Shown here piece after piece: positions 52,658 to 61,355 of a stretch of DNA of 64,000 nucleotides. Position 1 is the first letter of the stretch. Each line of letters starts with the position of its first letter. Source of the stretch: Anaerolineales bacterium (GTDB taxonomy: Bacteria; Chloroflexota; Anaerolineae; 4572-78; J111); NCBI GenBank assembly GCA_020634855.1, contig JACKAU010000005.1, positions 558,001 through 622,000 on the forward strand, in the 5' to 3' direction. A program made the position numbers and the translations under genes. The notes below the pieces were generated by a model. It was not told the DNA's origin and made no database searches. It saw only the letters and a program-made list of their open reading frames with translations.

Positions 52658-53367
52658 CGCATTCTCCCTGTCCATAACTTCAAACGTAATATTAAAAGGG
52701 CCAGCGTATATTTTGTAAATGTTGATAAAAATTGCGTTTTGCTGTGACCGTGCATGCGCAACCGGTAGTAAACGGGGACCTCCAACATTTTGTAGCCCCG
52801 TTTGTGACCGACCATCAACAAGCGGATAAAGTAATCACCGTAGCCGTAGTAGATTTGGTTTAAGTTCATCGAGACCAACTTGTCTCGATAAATTGAGAAG
52901 AAGCCGCTGAGATTATCGTGAACGGGCGTGTGGAAAAGGAGACGGATGGCGTAGTTGTAGATTAGGCTGGAAAATTGGCGGAAACGGTCTTCCATGCCAC
53001 CGGCCATAACAAAACGCGAGCCGATGATGATGTCGTAATATTCCAGGAATTTGATCATTTGCGGCAGAAGTTTGGGATCGTGGTTGAAGTCGGTGTCCAT
53101 GAAAACGAGAATTTCGCCATCAGAATGGTCGATACCATAGCGGATGGCTGTTGCCAGGCCTCGCTCGCGGGTGCGGACAAAAAGCTTCACCCGAGGATCG
53201 TCTTGAAAGTGTTGGCGGACCGCCTCGGCGGTGCCGTCGGGGCTGTTGTCATCAACGACCACAACTTCGTAGGTTAGCTCGGCCGGAATTGCCTGAAAAA
53301 TCGCGTAGATCAGTTCGACAATATTATCTTTTTCTTTATAAGTGGGCAGAATGATTGAGGCTTTCAT
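52654..53367 (-). CDS. Polyprenol-phosphate glycosyltransferase, DPM1-like (GT2)
   Basis: 237 residues. GT-A fold with 'ASIILPTYKEKDNIVELI', 'VVVVDDNSPDGTAEAV' and 'EILVFMDTDFNHDP' (nucleotide-sugar and metal site), then 'VMAGGMEDRFRQFSSLIYN' and 'NLSGFFSIYRDKLV', as in dolichyl/polyprenyl-phosphate mannose synthases. It transfers a sugar from a nucleotide donor to a polyprenyl phosphate on the cytoplasmic side. Its stop overlaps the start of the GT-C gene, so the two are coupled: donor synthesis followed by transfer on the outer face. Confidence 0.92.
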   Translation of the reverse strand: MKASIILPTYKEKDNIVELIYAIFQAIPAELTYEVVVVDDNSPDGTAEAVRQHFQDDPRVKLFVRTRERGLATAIRYGIDHSDGEILVFMDTDFNHDPKLLPQMIKFLEYYDIIIGSRFVMAGGMEDRFRQFSSLIYNYAIRLLFHTPVHDNLSGFFSIYRDKLVSMNLNQIYYGYGDYFIRLLMVGHKRGYKMLEVPVYYRLRMHGHSKTQFLSTFTKYTLALLILRLKLWTGRMR

Positions 53368-53522
53368 TTTTTAGTTCGAGATCCACCAAAAGTGACCATC
53401 TCTATCCCCCTACTATATGTAGTGGCGATGTTTTTACAATTACACAATATATAGGAGATATTATACTCAAAAAAGGCTGAATCGAAAATGGCGAGGCCGG
53501 GCGGAGCAGGGGTGGAAAGTGC

Positions 53523-54332
53523 TTACATATATTTCCACAATTCAAAGATGGTGCCGTAACGACCTTTCTGCTGTCGGAAACGGCGCTGATCGGCCGGTTT
53601 GGGCCACGAGTGGTAGGAGGCTTGGCTGTGGTCTTGAGGGGTTCGAAGAGGCGCGCCGGCAGCCAGCACCCTGACCGCTTTAACCAGCATACTCGCGCCG
53701 ACAACGGAGCATTTGTAGCCCAGTGACGTGATGGTGTCCTTAGGGGATACATCAACCCGTTCTTGCAGCAGGATATCGCCTGTATCGAATTTCTTATCGA
53801 CCCAGTGAATAGTGACGCCGGTCTCAGATTCGCGGTTGGTAATGACCCAAAAATAAGGGAACAGGCCGCGATGGCGGGGGAGAAGCGCGGGGTGAATATT
53901 GAACGTGCCTATCGTCGGTAGATCAATCAAGTCGGCTTTGATCAGTTGGTTCATGTAGATGGAGAAAATTACATCCGGCTGCCATGTCTTAACTTGCTCA
54001 ACCGTATCCGAGGCGTTGATATCCTGCGAGCCGATAACCGGTACGTTATAAATGCGCCGCATATCACGCAGCGAGTGAACTTTCGGCTCGCGGCCAATCA
54101 GGCGAAAGAGAATGGCGGTGGCTCGGCTTTGGAACAATTCGATGGCTTTTCGGCCAACAAAGCGCAGGCCCGTTTTGTGGACCAGATGCAGCAAAGCTTG
54201 GGGTAAATCTTTGCCGTGAACCAACCGGTCAGACCGGACAATGCCGACTACCTGCCCCGGAAATTCCTTGAGCAGCCGCTCGGTCATAAGATTTGAGTAG
54301 AGACTTTCGTACGTTAGAATAACGATTCGCAT
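53523..54332 (-). CDS. Formyltransferase family protein, probably a sugar N-formyltransferase
   Basis: 269 residues. The formyl-tetrahydrofolate-dependent core is clear: 'PDVIFSIYMNQLIKADLIDL', 'FNIHPALLPRHRGLFPYFWV', 'ETGVTIHWVDKKFDTGDILL'. The Asn-His pair and the Asp of DTGDIL are the catalytic triad. The N-terminal half lacks the usual methionyl-tRNA formyltransferase start, and there is no tRNA-binding C-terminal domain. With a DegT aminotransferase encoded directly upstream, N-formylation of an amino sugar is the most likely role. Confidence 0.8.
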   Translation of the reverse strand: MRIVILTYESLYSNLMTERLLKEFPGQVVGIVRSDRLVHGKDLPQALLHLVHKTGLRFVGRKAIELFQSRATAILFRLIGREPKVHSLRDMRRIYNVPVIGSQDINASDTVEQVKTWQPDVIFSIYMNQLIKADLIDLPTIGTFNIHPALLPRHRGLFPYFWVITNRESETGVTIHWVDKKFDTGDILLQERVDVSPKDTITSLGYKCSVVGASMLVKAVRVLAAGAPLRTPQDHSQASYHSWPKPADQRRFRQQKGRYGTIFELWKYM

Positions 54333-54404
54333 AGAAAGATGAATGATGAATGATGAACAATGAATGATGAATTTTTCAATAATTCATCATTCATCATTCA
54401 TCTT
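54333..54404. repeat. Inverted heptanucleotide array between two glycan genes
   Basis: Copies of GATGAAT/AATGAAT on the left and of ATTCATC/TTTCATC on the right face each other, giving a long imperfect hairpin between the aminotransferase and formyltransferase genes. Confidence 0.85.
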
Positions 54405-55532
54405 TCATCGTTTGTTAGTCAGGTTAGTTAAAGTATCGCACACGTAGTCGATTTGCTCCGGAGTGAGTGTAGCCCCTGAAGGCAGGTTCAAGCCTTTAGC
54501 CGAGAGCGATTCGGCGACGGGTAACGATTGGCCGGTATTGTACATAGGTAAAGTATGGACGGGGTAAAAGAAGGGGCGGCTGTCGATATTGGCTTGCCGC
54601 AGCTGGGTGCGAACTTCGTCCCGGCTGAGACCAAAATCGTCTTCGATCAGGACGGAGTACATCCAGTAGACATTGGTAGCCCAGGGCGCCTCCGGCGGTA
54701 AGGTCAAACCTTTGATGCCCGACAACCGCTGGCGATAATGATCCGCATTTCGGCGGCGGATGGCGATGAGTTCATCGATCTGCTCAAACTGGGCCAGGCC
54801 GATGGCGGCTTGAATGTTGGTCATTCGATAGTTATACGCAAGTTCGGGGTGCCAGTAGGGGTTATCATTGTAGCGACCTTGGTTTTCCAGAAAAAAGGCT
54901 CGCTTGGCCCACTCTTCATTGTCAGTCACTATGATACCGCCCTCGCCGGTGGTGATGATCTTATTGCCGTAAAAGCTAAAGATAGCAGCATCGCTCAAGC
55001 CGCCGGTGCGTTTGCCTTTATAACACGCGCCGTGTGCTTCAGCCGCATCTTCAAACAGGAGCAAGCCGTGTTCCTCAGCAATGTCTCGCAGCGGGTCCAT
55101 GTCAGCCGGATGCCCGTATAGATGGACGGCAAAAATGGCTTTGGTCCGGGGCGTGATGGCCGCGGCGACGGTCTCGGGATCGATATTCCAGGTTTCGGTT
55201 TCCGAGTCGACAAAGACCGGCGTAGCGCCGGTATAGTGGATGCCGTTGGCTGTAGCCACAAAGGTTAGGCTCGGCATAATCACCTCATCGCCGGGGCCTA
55301 GGTTAAGCGTGGCGGCCAGCAAATGAATGGCGACCGTACCGTTGGCCGTAGCGATGCCGTAGCGAGCGCCGCAGTAAGCCGCAAATTGTTGCTCAAAATC
55401 TTGCACGTATTTGCCCAGCGATGAAATCCAATTTGACTCGACGCAGTCGGTGACGTATTTGAGTTCATTGCCGGCCAATAACGGTTCGGCAACGTGGATG
55501 AATGGATGCTCAGACACAATGTCTCCTGCCAT
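54405..55532 (-). CDS. DegT/DnrJ/EryC1-family sugar aminotransferase
   Basis: 375 residues, PLP enzyme. 'WISSLGKYVQDFEQQFAAYC', 'TANGTVAIHLLAATLNLGPG', 'GDEVIMPSLTFVATANGI', 'LLFEDAAEAHGACYKGKRTG' and 'FSFYGNKIITTGEGGIIVTD' are all family blocks; the Lys in 'YGNKIITTGEGG' binds PLP. It converts a nucleotide-linked keto-sugar to an amino sugar, using Glu or Gln as the amino donor. It probably precedes the formyltransferase in the pathway and on the transcript. Confidence 0.93.
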   Translation of the reverse strand: MAGDIVSEHPFIHVAEPLLAGNELKYVTDCVESNWISSLGKYVQDFEQQFAAYCGARYGIATANGTVAIHLLAATLNLGPGDEVIMPSLTFVATANGIHYTGATPVFVDSETETWNIDPETVAAAITPRTKAIFAVHLYGHPADMDPLRDIAEEHGLLLFEDAAEAHGACYKGKRTGGLSDAAIFSFYGNKIITTGEGGIIVTDNEEWAKRAFFLENQGRYNDNPYWHPELAYNYRMTNIQAAIGLAQFEQIDELIAIRRRNADHYRQRLSGIKGLTLPPEAPWATNVYWMYSVLIEDDFGLSRDEVRTQLRQANIDSRPFFYPVHTLPMYNTGQSLPVAESLSAKGLNLPSGATLTPEQIDYVCDTLTNLTNKR

Positions 55533-55785
55533 ACTTGAAATATGCCGGTGGTTTTATGAATTCATCGAGTAACTCGTCGGAGCCACAAAGCTTACTTTGT
55601 GATTTCCCAATTAATTTATTGATCTACCAGCGGCATAAACAAAGGGGAGACCTGATAACGTGTCTCCCCATTTGGATAAAAGCGGTCAAATCATAACCCT
55701 AACCAGGGTAAATGTCAAAGTGCTTGTCAGGCAAGTTTAGAAATTTTATGACGATTAACGGCCATCCCATCTTCTTCTTGATTTG
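55533..55785. other. Intergenic region with leader palindrome
   Basis: Contains 'TTGAAATATGCCGG' and, at 55573-55601, 'GGAGCCACAAAGCTTACTTTGTG' (in parts GGAGC and CACAAAGC-TTA-CTTTGTG), a member of the leader palindrome family. No gene. Confidence 0.6.
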
Positions 55786-56529
55786 TCAGTGAGTAGCACT
55801 GTTCCATTTTTCCAATAGAGAAAACAGCTCGGTGTGGTCGCTAATGACGGCATCCGGGGTGACATCTTTGGTCAAATCCGTAATGTCGTCTTGCTGCAAG
55901 CCGACGTACTGAATTCCTCGCATCCCCACAGCTTGAGCGCCAAGGATATCCGTCCGCAGCAAATCGCCGATATGGACGGCTTCCTCCGGCCGGGCATCGA
56001 GCGCCTCGATCGTGGCTAAAAAGTTGTTGGGGTGGGGTTTGCTACTGCCAAGTTCATCGGAAAAGGTGAGATGGCTAAAGTAGCCGATGATGTTGTCCTC
56101 AGTCATGATTTGACGCAGCATACGTCCGGGGGTTAGCCCGGTATCGGAGATGACGCCCAGCCGGTAGCGGGCCGATAGTTCTTGCAAAATTTCGTCCATT
56201 CCGGGAACCAAGATCGGTAAGTTTTGCAAAACACTTTCTTCCATGTCAGTTTCGATTTGTTGCAAATAGTCAGTGGCCAGTGTGATCCCCAACTCGTTCA
56301 ACATCACATCTAACCATTCAGCCGCGCTGAGGGTGCGATGGTCCTCCTCCCAGGTTCGGGTCCAGGTGTCTCGGGCGACCAGTACGGCGTCTTGAAATTG
56401 TTCGAGCGAAAAAGTTGTAGCCTGACCTCGCTCGACTTTGGCCTTGAGTTGGCGCAGTCGTTCGGCGTAATCAACTTTTTGGCCCTGATACAGTGTCTGC
56501 CAGAAGTCGAAGGTGATAGCTTTGATCAT
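55786..56529 (-). CDS. HAD-superfamily hydrolase
   Basis: 247 residues. Motif I is 'ITFDFWQTLYQG', where the second Asp of DxD is replaced by Trp-Gln-Thr (FDFWQTL), a known variant in HAD phosphatase-like proteins. Motif II 'LGVISDTGLTPG', motif III Lys in 'LGSSKPHPNNF', and motif IV 'EAVHIGDLLRTDILGA' are present. It would act on a small phosphorylated metabolite. It overlaps purB by 4 bp (ATGA) and is cotranscribed with it. Confidence 0.88.
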   Translation of the reverse strand: MIKAITFDFWQTLYQGQKVDYAERLRQLKAKVERGQATTFSLEQFQDAVLVARDTWTRTWEEDHRTLSAAEWLDVMLNELGITLATDYLQQIETDMEESVLQNLPILVPGMDEILQELSARYRLGVISDTGLTPGRMLRQIMTEDNIIGYFSHLTFSDELGSSKPHPNNFLATIEALDARPEEAVHIGDLLRTDILGAQAVGMRGIQYVGLQQDDITDLTKDVTPDAVISDHTELFSLLEKWNSATH

Positions 56530-57956
56530 GAAGTGATTGTCTCTTTAATTTGTTTAGCCAGCGATTTGGCTCGCTTTGGGGCATCGCCAACGTAATGACC
56601 GGCATCGAGCAGTTGGACGATTTCTTCTTGGCTTAGATAGATGGTGAGCCGTTCATCGGCGGTTAGCCGAGCCGGTAGAGAGTTAGGCCGGCCGGCGGCC
56701 AGATCCGCCCAGGCGGCCATACTGTGCTCGCGGATGATTTCGTGCATCTCCTGCCGATCGGCGCCCAGTTTGGCGGCGGTCATCATCACCCGTTCGGTGG
56801 CGGCGAAGGTGCCGAACTTGTCTAGATTACGCGCCATAGCGGCTTCGTCTATCCGGAGGTCGCGAATAAGGCGTGTGGCCCGGCGCACGATCTCATCAGT
56901 GGCCAGGAACGCGGCCGGAAAAATCTCGCGGCGATTGGCCGAGTCATCCAGAGTGCGTTCCAGCAGCGAGTGAGCAGCGTTGTCCCAGGCGACCCGGGGC
57001 AGCGTCGCGACAAAGCGGGCCAGACTGTCGATGTTTTCGGCGTTGATGGGGTTGCGCTTGAACGGCATGGCGCTGGAGCCAACTTGACGACGGCCAAACG
57101 GTTCGCCCCACTCACCCAGCGACGGCGCTTGCAACAGTCGCAGGTCAAAGGCAAATTTGTACAGCGATCCGGCCAGTCCGGCCAAGGCATTAAGCACCAG
57201 CCAATCCTGCTTGCGCGGATAGGTTTGAGTGGCCACCGGAAAAGGCTCCAGATCGATGGCGGTCATAATCCGGGCCTCGAGTTGGGCCGCGCTCCAAGTT
57301 GGTTCAGCCGGTGAGGCGTTTGGCGCGGGCGCCAGCAGTTCTTCATAAGAAGCCGAGGTGCCAACCGCACCTTTGAAACCCTTACCCCTGATGCCGGCTC
57401 GAACGTGGCGGAGTTCGGTCAAATCGGTCAGCAGGTCAAAGCCGTATTGGGCCAGGCGATAGCCCAGCGTGGTCGGTTCGGCAGGCTGCAAATGGGTAAA
57501 GCCGATAATCGGGGTGGCGGCCCAGCGCTCAATTTGAGCCGCTACCTCTGATAGCAGAGCCGTCAGTTTTGTGAGCAGCAAATCGACGCTTTCGCGCAGA
57601 CGCAGGGCGTCGGCATTGTCCTCGATGTCCATCGAAGTAGCTCCGAGGTGAATAATACCGCCGCCAATAGGACACTGCTCGGCAAAGGTTTTGACTTCGG
57701 CCATCAGATCGTGAAAGATTTCAGCCTCGATTTGGTGAGCGCGATCAACGTCAATCTCATCAATATGAGCGCGCAGATCATCAACCTGGGCCTGATTTAC
57801 CAGGCCAACTTCGCGTTGGGCCTCAGCCAGAGCGATCCACAACTGCCGCCATAAACGCCGTTTGTGGGCTTCGCTCCAAATGTGGCGCATCTCGGTCGAT
57901 CCGTAGCGCCAGGTAAAGGGAGAAAGATAAGTTTGGTGGTTAAATTGTTGGCTCAT
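56526..57956 (-). CDS. purB: Adenylosuccinate lyase
   Basis: 476 residues. The fumarase/aspartase-superfamily signature is 'GSSAMPFKRNPINAENIDSL'. 'IIHLGATSMDIEDNADALRL' and 'IIGFTHLQPAEPTTLGYRLA' carry the catalytic His and substrate-binding residues. It releases fumarate twice in purine synthesis, from SAICAR and from adenylosuccinate. The start lies near 'WRYGSTEMRHIWSE', typical of the family. It heads a two-gene transcript with the HAD hydrolase. Confidence 0.95.
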   Translation of the reverse strand: MSQQFNHQTYLSPFTWRYGSTEMRHIWSEAHKRRLWRQLWIALAEAQREVGLVNQAQVDDLRAHIDEIDVDRAHQIEAEIFHDLMAEVKTFAEQCPIGGGIIHLGATSMDIEDNADALRLRESVDLLLTKLTALLSEVAAQIERWAATPIIGFTHLQPAEPTTLGYRLAQYGFDLLTDLTELRHVRAGIRGKGFKGAVGTSASYEELLAPAPNASPAEPTWSAAQLEARIMTAIDLEPFPVATQTYPRKQDWLVLNALAGLAGSLYKFAFDLRLLQAPSLGEWGEPFGRRQVGSSAMPFKRNPINAENIDSLARFVATLPRVAWDNAAHSLLERTLDDSANRREIFPAAFLATDEIVRRATRLIRDLRIDEAAMARNLDKFGTFAATERVMMTAAKLGADRQEMHEIIREHSMAAWADLAAGRPNSLPARLTADERLTIYLSQEEIVQLLDAGHYVGDAPKRAKSLAKQIKETITS

Positions 57957-58107
57957 AAAATGAGTATAACATAGTCCCCAAGGGCCAGCAAAGTGATTGA
58001 CGGCGCTAATGTAACCTGCTAGAATGGGGGTGGCTCTGGAGGAAACTGGACTTGAACGGAGAGACCGGCTAAAATCTACAAACTCACCAAGTGCATAAGG
58101 AGATACG

Positions 58108-58674
58108 ATGCCACAAATTACAGAGTCTCATTTAATTCAAGGGGTTCAATTGGTAACCTTTAACGCCTTTGGCGACGACCGAGGGCGATTTATGGAAACT
58201 TTCCGTCGCGAGTGGTTTCCCCAGCGGAGTTGGAAAAAAATCCAATCCAATTGTTCTAAATCCAAAGCGGGCGTACTACGGGGCCTGCACTATCATTTTC
58301 ACCAGGTCGATTATTGGATGGTAGCGGCAGGCACTATTCGAGCGGCGTTGTATGATCTGCGGGTTGGATCACCTACGCAAGGCTTGGCCCAGACTATCGA
58401 GATTGGTGACAAGAATTTGATGGGGATTTTTATACCTATTGGGGTTGCCCACGGCTTTGTTACCCTAACGGATGCAACATTGATATATATTGTTGACAAT
58501 TATTATAACGGTCAAGATGAATTTGGCGTCGCCTGGGATGATCCTGAGATTGCTATGCCGTGGGGGGTAGCTTCGCCGGTAGTCTCTCCGCGAGATGCTA
58601 CCAACCCCCGATTAAAGGACATTCCCACCGAGATAATGCCCAGATATTTACCAGTCAAGCTGGCTCAGCCATAG
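58108..58674 (+). CDS. dTDP-4-dehydrorhamnose 3,5-epimerase family protein (RmlC-like)
   Basis: 188 residues, cupin fold. 'DDRGRFMETFRREWF', 'CSKSKAGVLRGLHYHFHQVD', 'IRAALYDLRVGSPTQG', 'FIPIGVAHGFVTLTDATLIY' and 'DEFGVAWDDPEIAMPW' follow the RmlC pattern, with the catalytic His of GLHYH and the Tyr/Asp pairs. In canonical RmlC the Lys follows as 'Q.KLV'; here the segment is 'QVDYWMVAAG', so this Lys is lost and activity may differ. It probably belongs to the nucleotide-sugar pathway with the aminotransferase and formyltransferase, although it faces the other way. Confidence 0.82.
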   Translation: MPQITESHLIQGVQLVTFNAFGDDRGRFMETFRREWFPQRSWKKIQSNCSKSKAGVLRGLHYHFHQVDYWMVAAGTIRAALYDLRVGSPTQGLAQTIEIGDKNLMGIFIPIGVAHGFVTLTDATLIYIVDNYYNGQDEFGVAWDDPEIAMPWGVASPVVSPRDATNPRLKDIPTEIMPRYLPVKLAQP

Positions 58675-58739
58675 AACTGATTAAAGGAGCGCGCCAGTTG
58701 ATCGGAATAAGTGGCCTCTAGATAGACCCAAATGAACCC

Positions 58740-58773
58740 AAATGGGCGCTGATTAAACCAGCGCCCATTTTTG
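58740..58773 (+). terminator. Intrinsic terminator
   Basis: AAATGGGCGCTG (58740-58751) pairs with CAGCGCCCATTT (58759-58770), followed by TTGC. It ends the RmlC-like transcript and may also end the convergent gene. Confidence 0.8.
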
Positions 58774-58818
58774 CATTTTCTGGTTTCGAAAGCGGACAAA
58801 ATCGCTTGTGGCGGCGAA

Positions 58819-60018
58819 TTAGGGGCATTCTTCTGACAAACGATCGGTTACAATAGCCACATCGGCCTCGTCGATAATGCGGTCATTGTTGACGTCAAAC
58901 TCTAGCACGTAGTTGGGATCACCCAACTCCTGACCCACGCGACCGGCGACGGCCTGCACATCGCCGACATCGATGACCTCATCCTCGTTCAGATCACCAA
59001 AGCAGCTTGTGACGCTGATCTGTCCATCGCCAACCTGGGCGCTGATGGTCTTGCCGAGCCGGGCCACCAGCCGAACGTCATCGAGTTCAAGCACCGAAAC
59101 GCCCGGTTGTTTGGACATAAAATTGATTACCGCCAGAGTGCCGCCGCCGTTCGGACCGGCCGTATCACCCGAGGTGAACGCCACAAAGGAAATCTCGCCG
59201 CTGGTGTTGTCGATCTCCGTGACTAGGGGATTGGTCTGGCGCCCCGTGCTGTCTAAGAAATTCCCCAGAACGACATCCTCTATTTCAATAATTTTCGGAT
59301 TGAAATTGAGCGTACCTTGAAATGCGCCCAGATCGTTGACATTAGCCACATCAAGGGTGATCGTGCCGGCAACGCCGTCCTCATTGTTGATGTGGCCGGG
59401 ATTAATCCAAACGGTAGGCGAGCCGTCGGAGGAAGGGATTAGCGGCGAGAAAGCGGCGCTGAACGCCTTCGCTTTGGGGCGGGGGTCCGCATCGGCAATG
59501 GGTTCCGGTTGCGGCGTTGGACTGGGCGGTGCAGCGGTAGCAGTTGGCGACAGGGTTGGAGTAGGCGGCGTTTCGCTGTAATAGGTCAAATCGACCGTAG
59601 TAATCTCCTCGTCGGCCAGGTAGACTTGCGTCGTGCTTTGAGCGGCCACGGCTTGATTGGGTAAAACCAAGACGGCGGTGTAATTGCCGGCTCTCAAGCC
59701 GGTTAGTGAATAGCGTCCATCGCTGTCGGTGCGAACGATGCTGCCGTTGATCTCAACCTCAAGTCCCTGGCCGGGCCGGCCGGTGGATAGATCCGTGACT
59801 TGGCCGTAGATGCCGGCTTTATTCAAGGCATTGTCATCATTTGAGTCATCGTCATCGTTAGGGGAGCCGGGGGGTCGGGGAGTTGGTTGGCGAGCCGGCG
59901 GCGTTATAAACGAGGCGTCCGTAGGAGAAGGTTGGTTGAGCGCTATCAGGGCAAAACAGGCCAGAGCGACCAGACCCACTCCAATGAGGATAGTGCGCAT
60001 ATATTTCTGTTCAAACAT
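58819..60018 (-). CDS. Secreted cohesin-dockerin protein with carboxypeptidase-regulatory-like domain
   Basis: 399 residues. An N-terminal membrane anchor or signal peptide, then a Pro-rich linker, a carboxypeptidase regulatory-like fold ('GIYGQVTDLSTGRPGQGLEV', 'DSDGRYSLTGLRAGNYTAVL'), a Pro-rich linker, a cohesin-like domain ('GTITLDVANVNDLGAFQGTL', 'FNPKIIEIEDVVLGNFL'), and a C-terminal type I dockerin with two calcium loops ('GDLNEDEVIDVGDVQAV' and 'FDVNNDRIIDEADVAIV'). Cohesin and dockerin in one chain could let the protein self-assemble on the surface. GGAGA supports the first ATG. Confidence 0.85.
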   Translation of the reverse strand: MFEQKYMRTILIGVGLVALACFALIALNQPSPTDASFITPPARQPTPRPPGSPNDDDDSNDDNALNKAGIYGQVTDLSTGRPGQGLEVEINGSIVRTDSDGRYSLTGLRAGNYTAVLVLPNQAVAAQSTTQVYLADEEITTVDLTYYSETPPTPTLSPTATAAPPSPTPQPEPIADADPRPKAKAFSAAFSPLIPSSDGSPTVWINPGHINNEDGVAGTITLDVANVNDLGAFQGTLNFNPKIIEIEDVVLGNFLDSTGRQTNPLVTEIDNTSGEISFVAFTSGDTAGPNGGGTLAVINFMSKQPGVSVLELDDVRLVARLGKTISAQVGDGQISVTSCFGDLNEDEVIDVGDVQAVAGRVGQELGDPNYVLEFDVNNDRIIDEADVAIVTDRLSEECP

Positions 60019-60044
60019 GGTTCAGTCTCCTTTCTATCATCAGC

Positions 60045-61085
60045 CTAACGGGCCGGTAGGTTGCTTCGACCGTGTTGGTTGACGATAATGTCATTGGCAG
60101 TCATTTCAATTTCGTCTACTTTTTTGCAAAGATTATTACCTTCGTTACTTTCAGATACGGCGCCATCATTTAATCCGTCGTTATTGTTGATACTATCGAC
60201 ATAGATGTATATGTTGTTAGGCGAGGTAGGGAGATAGCCAGTCCATTTAGTGTAATCCGGATCATATCCATTGGTGTTAGGGTCCTCGTCATCATTGGTT
60301 GATACCAAAATTCGATTGCTTCCCGGCGCTATTGGGGCATCGCCGATACCCCAGGCGATGCCGGTAGTGCAAGAGTTAAACCCGCCACAAGCATCCTGCC
60401 AGCGGCGCAAATTATTCTGCGAGGGAGGATTAGTGGGATTGAAATAGGCATCGACCCAAAAGCCGTCGGCTTTTAATCCTCCCTTATTCGTAATTTGAAC
60501 CGTAATTAGCGCCTGATCACCCATGCCGGCAGTTGGCGGATCCAAGGCGTAGGTGCAGATTAAATCGGGTTCGGGAAGAGTATGTAATTTGAATAAGGTA
60601 GGGAGAAATATTTCTGATGGCTCTGGCGCGGGTGCGGGGGGAATGGTTAGTTGGATCGAGGCTGTTGCAAGGGGACTCATACTGAAGTTTGTGGCATTTA
60701 GGGTAACCGTATACATCCCCGCCAAGTCGTAAGTGTGGGTTATTGTTCTAGATATCGGTGGGGTGGGATTAACCGGAGCGGTGCTATCGCCGAAATTCCA
60801 TTGAAAAAAAATAGGCTCCGTACCGCCGGTGACCGTTCCCGTGAAGTAAACCGGTTCATCAATATTGACCGGGGTGCTGTGGGTAATCGCTAAGCCGGTC
60901 ACCGGATCTGCGGCCAGTAGATCAATACCACTAATAACAGAACTCGGATGCAGTACAGGCTCAGGTTGAATAATACCCTCTCTGGCCTGCACTGGTGATA
61001 TCGAAAATCCGGCCAGAATAATATTAAAAGACAACACCATTACCAGCGGTACAATTAAGACCACAAAAAATCTCAGTTTTTTCAT
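60045..61085 (-). CDS. Secreted PKD- and CARDB-domain protein
   Basis: 346 residues. Signal peptide 'FFVVLIVPLVMVLSFNIILA', then a PKD domain ('PVYFTGTVTGGTEPIFFQWN', 'FGDSTAPV', 'HTYDLAGMYTVTLNATN') and a CARDB-like beta domain ('PTAGMGDQALITVQITNKGG', 'FWVDAYFNPTNPP') with Ca-rich loops ('SINNNDGLNDGAVSESNEGN'). These are adhesion and surface-display modules. It is 26 bp upstream of the cohesin-dockerin gene and on the same strand, so they are probably cotranscribed and may interact. Confidence 0.85.
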   Translation of the reverse strand: MKKLRFFVVLIVPLVMVLSFNIILAGFSISPVQAREGIIQPEPVLHPSSVISGIDLLAADPVTGLAITHSTPVNIDEPVYFTGTVTGGTEPIFFQWNFGDSTAPVNPTPPISRTITHTYDLAGMYTVTLNATNFSMSPLATASIQLTIPPAPAPEPSEIFLPTLFKLHTLPEPDLICTYALDPPTAGMGDQALITVQITNKGGLKADGFWVDAYFNPTNPPSQNNLRRWQDACGGFNSCTTGIAWGIGDAPIAPGSNRILVSTNDDEDPNTNGYDPDYTKWTGYLPTSPNNIYIYVDSINNNDGLNDGAVSESNEGNNLCKKVDEIEMTANDIIVNQHGRSNLPAR

Positions 61086-61113
61086 CGCAATCTTCCCCGC
61101 AAATAAATTTATG

Positions 61114-61239
61114 GAATTAATGAAGTTTGTAGAGTTTATGGAATTAATGGAGTTTATAGAGTTGATTTGAACTCCAAGAACTCTACAAACTCCAAGAACT
61201 CTACAAGCTCCGCGGACTCAACGAACTCCACGAACTCTG
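61114..61239. repeat. Inverted nonanucleotide array
   Basis: About six 9-bp units of the GAGTTTATG/GAATTAATG type are followed by about eight 9-bp units of AACTCCAAG/AACTCTACA type in the opposite sense, so the region can form a long imperfect hairpin. It is in the 270-bp gap upstream of the PKD gene and of the NarL-type regulator gene; the rest of the gap has no gene. Confidence 0.85.
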
Positions 61240-61355
61240 ATACTACGTTACCCGACGTTAGGTTGTGAGAATAGGGGGAAAACTCACGGATCGATCATGA
61301 AAAATCTCCCGTGAGTAACTTGGCAGGTTAGGCCGGTGGGTGTATCTTAAGGTGT

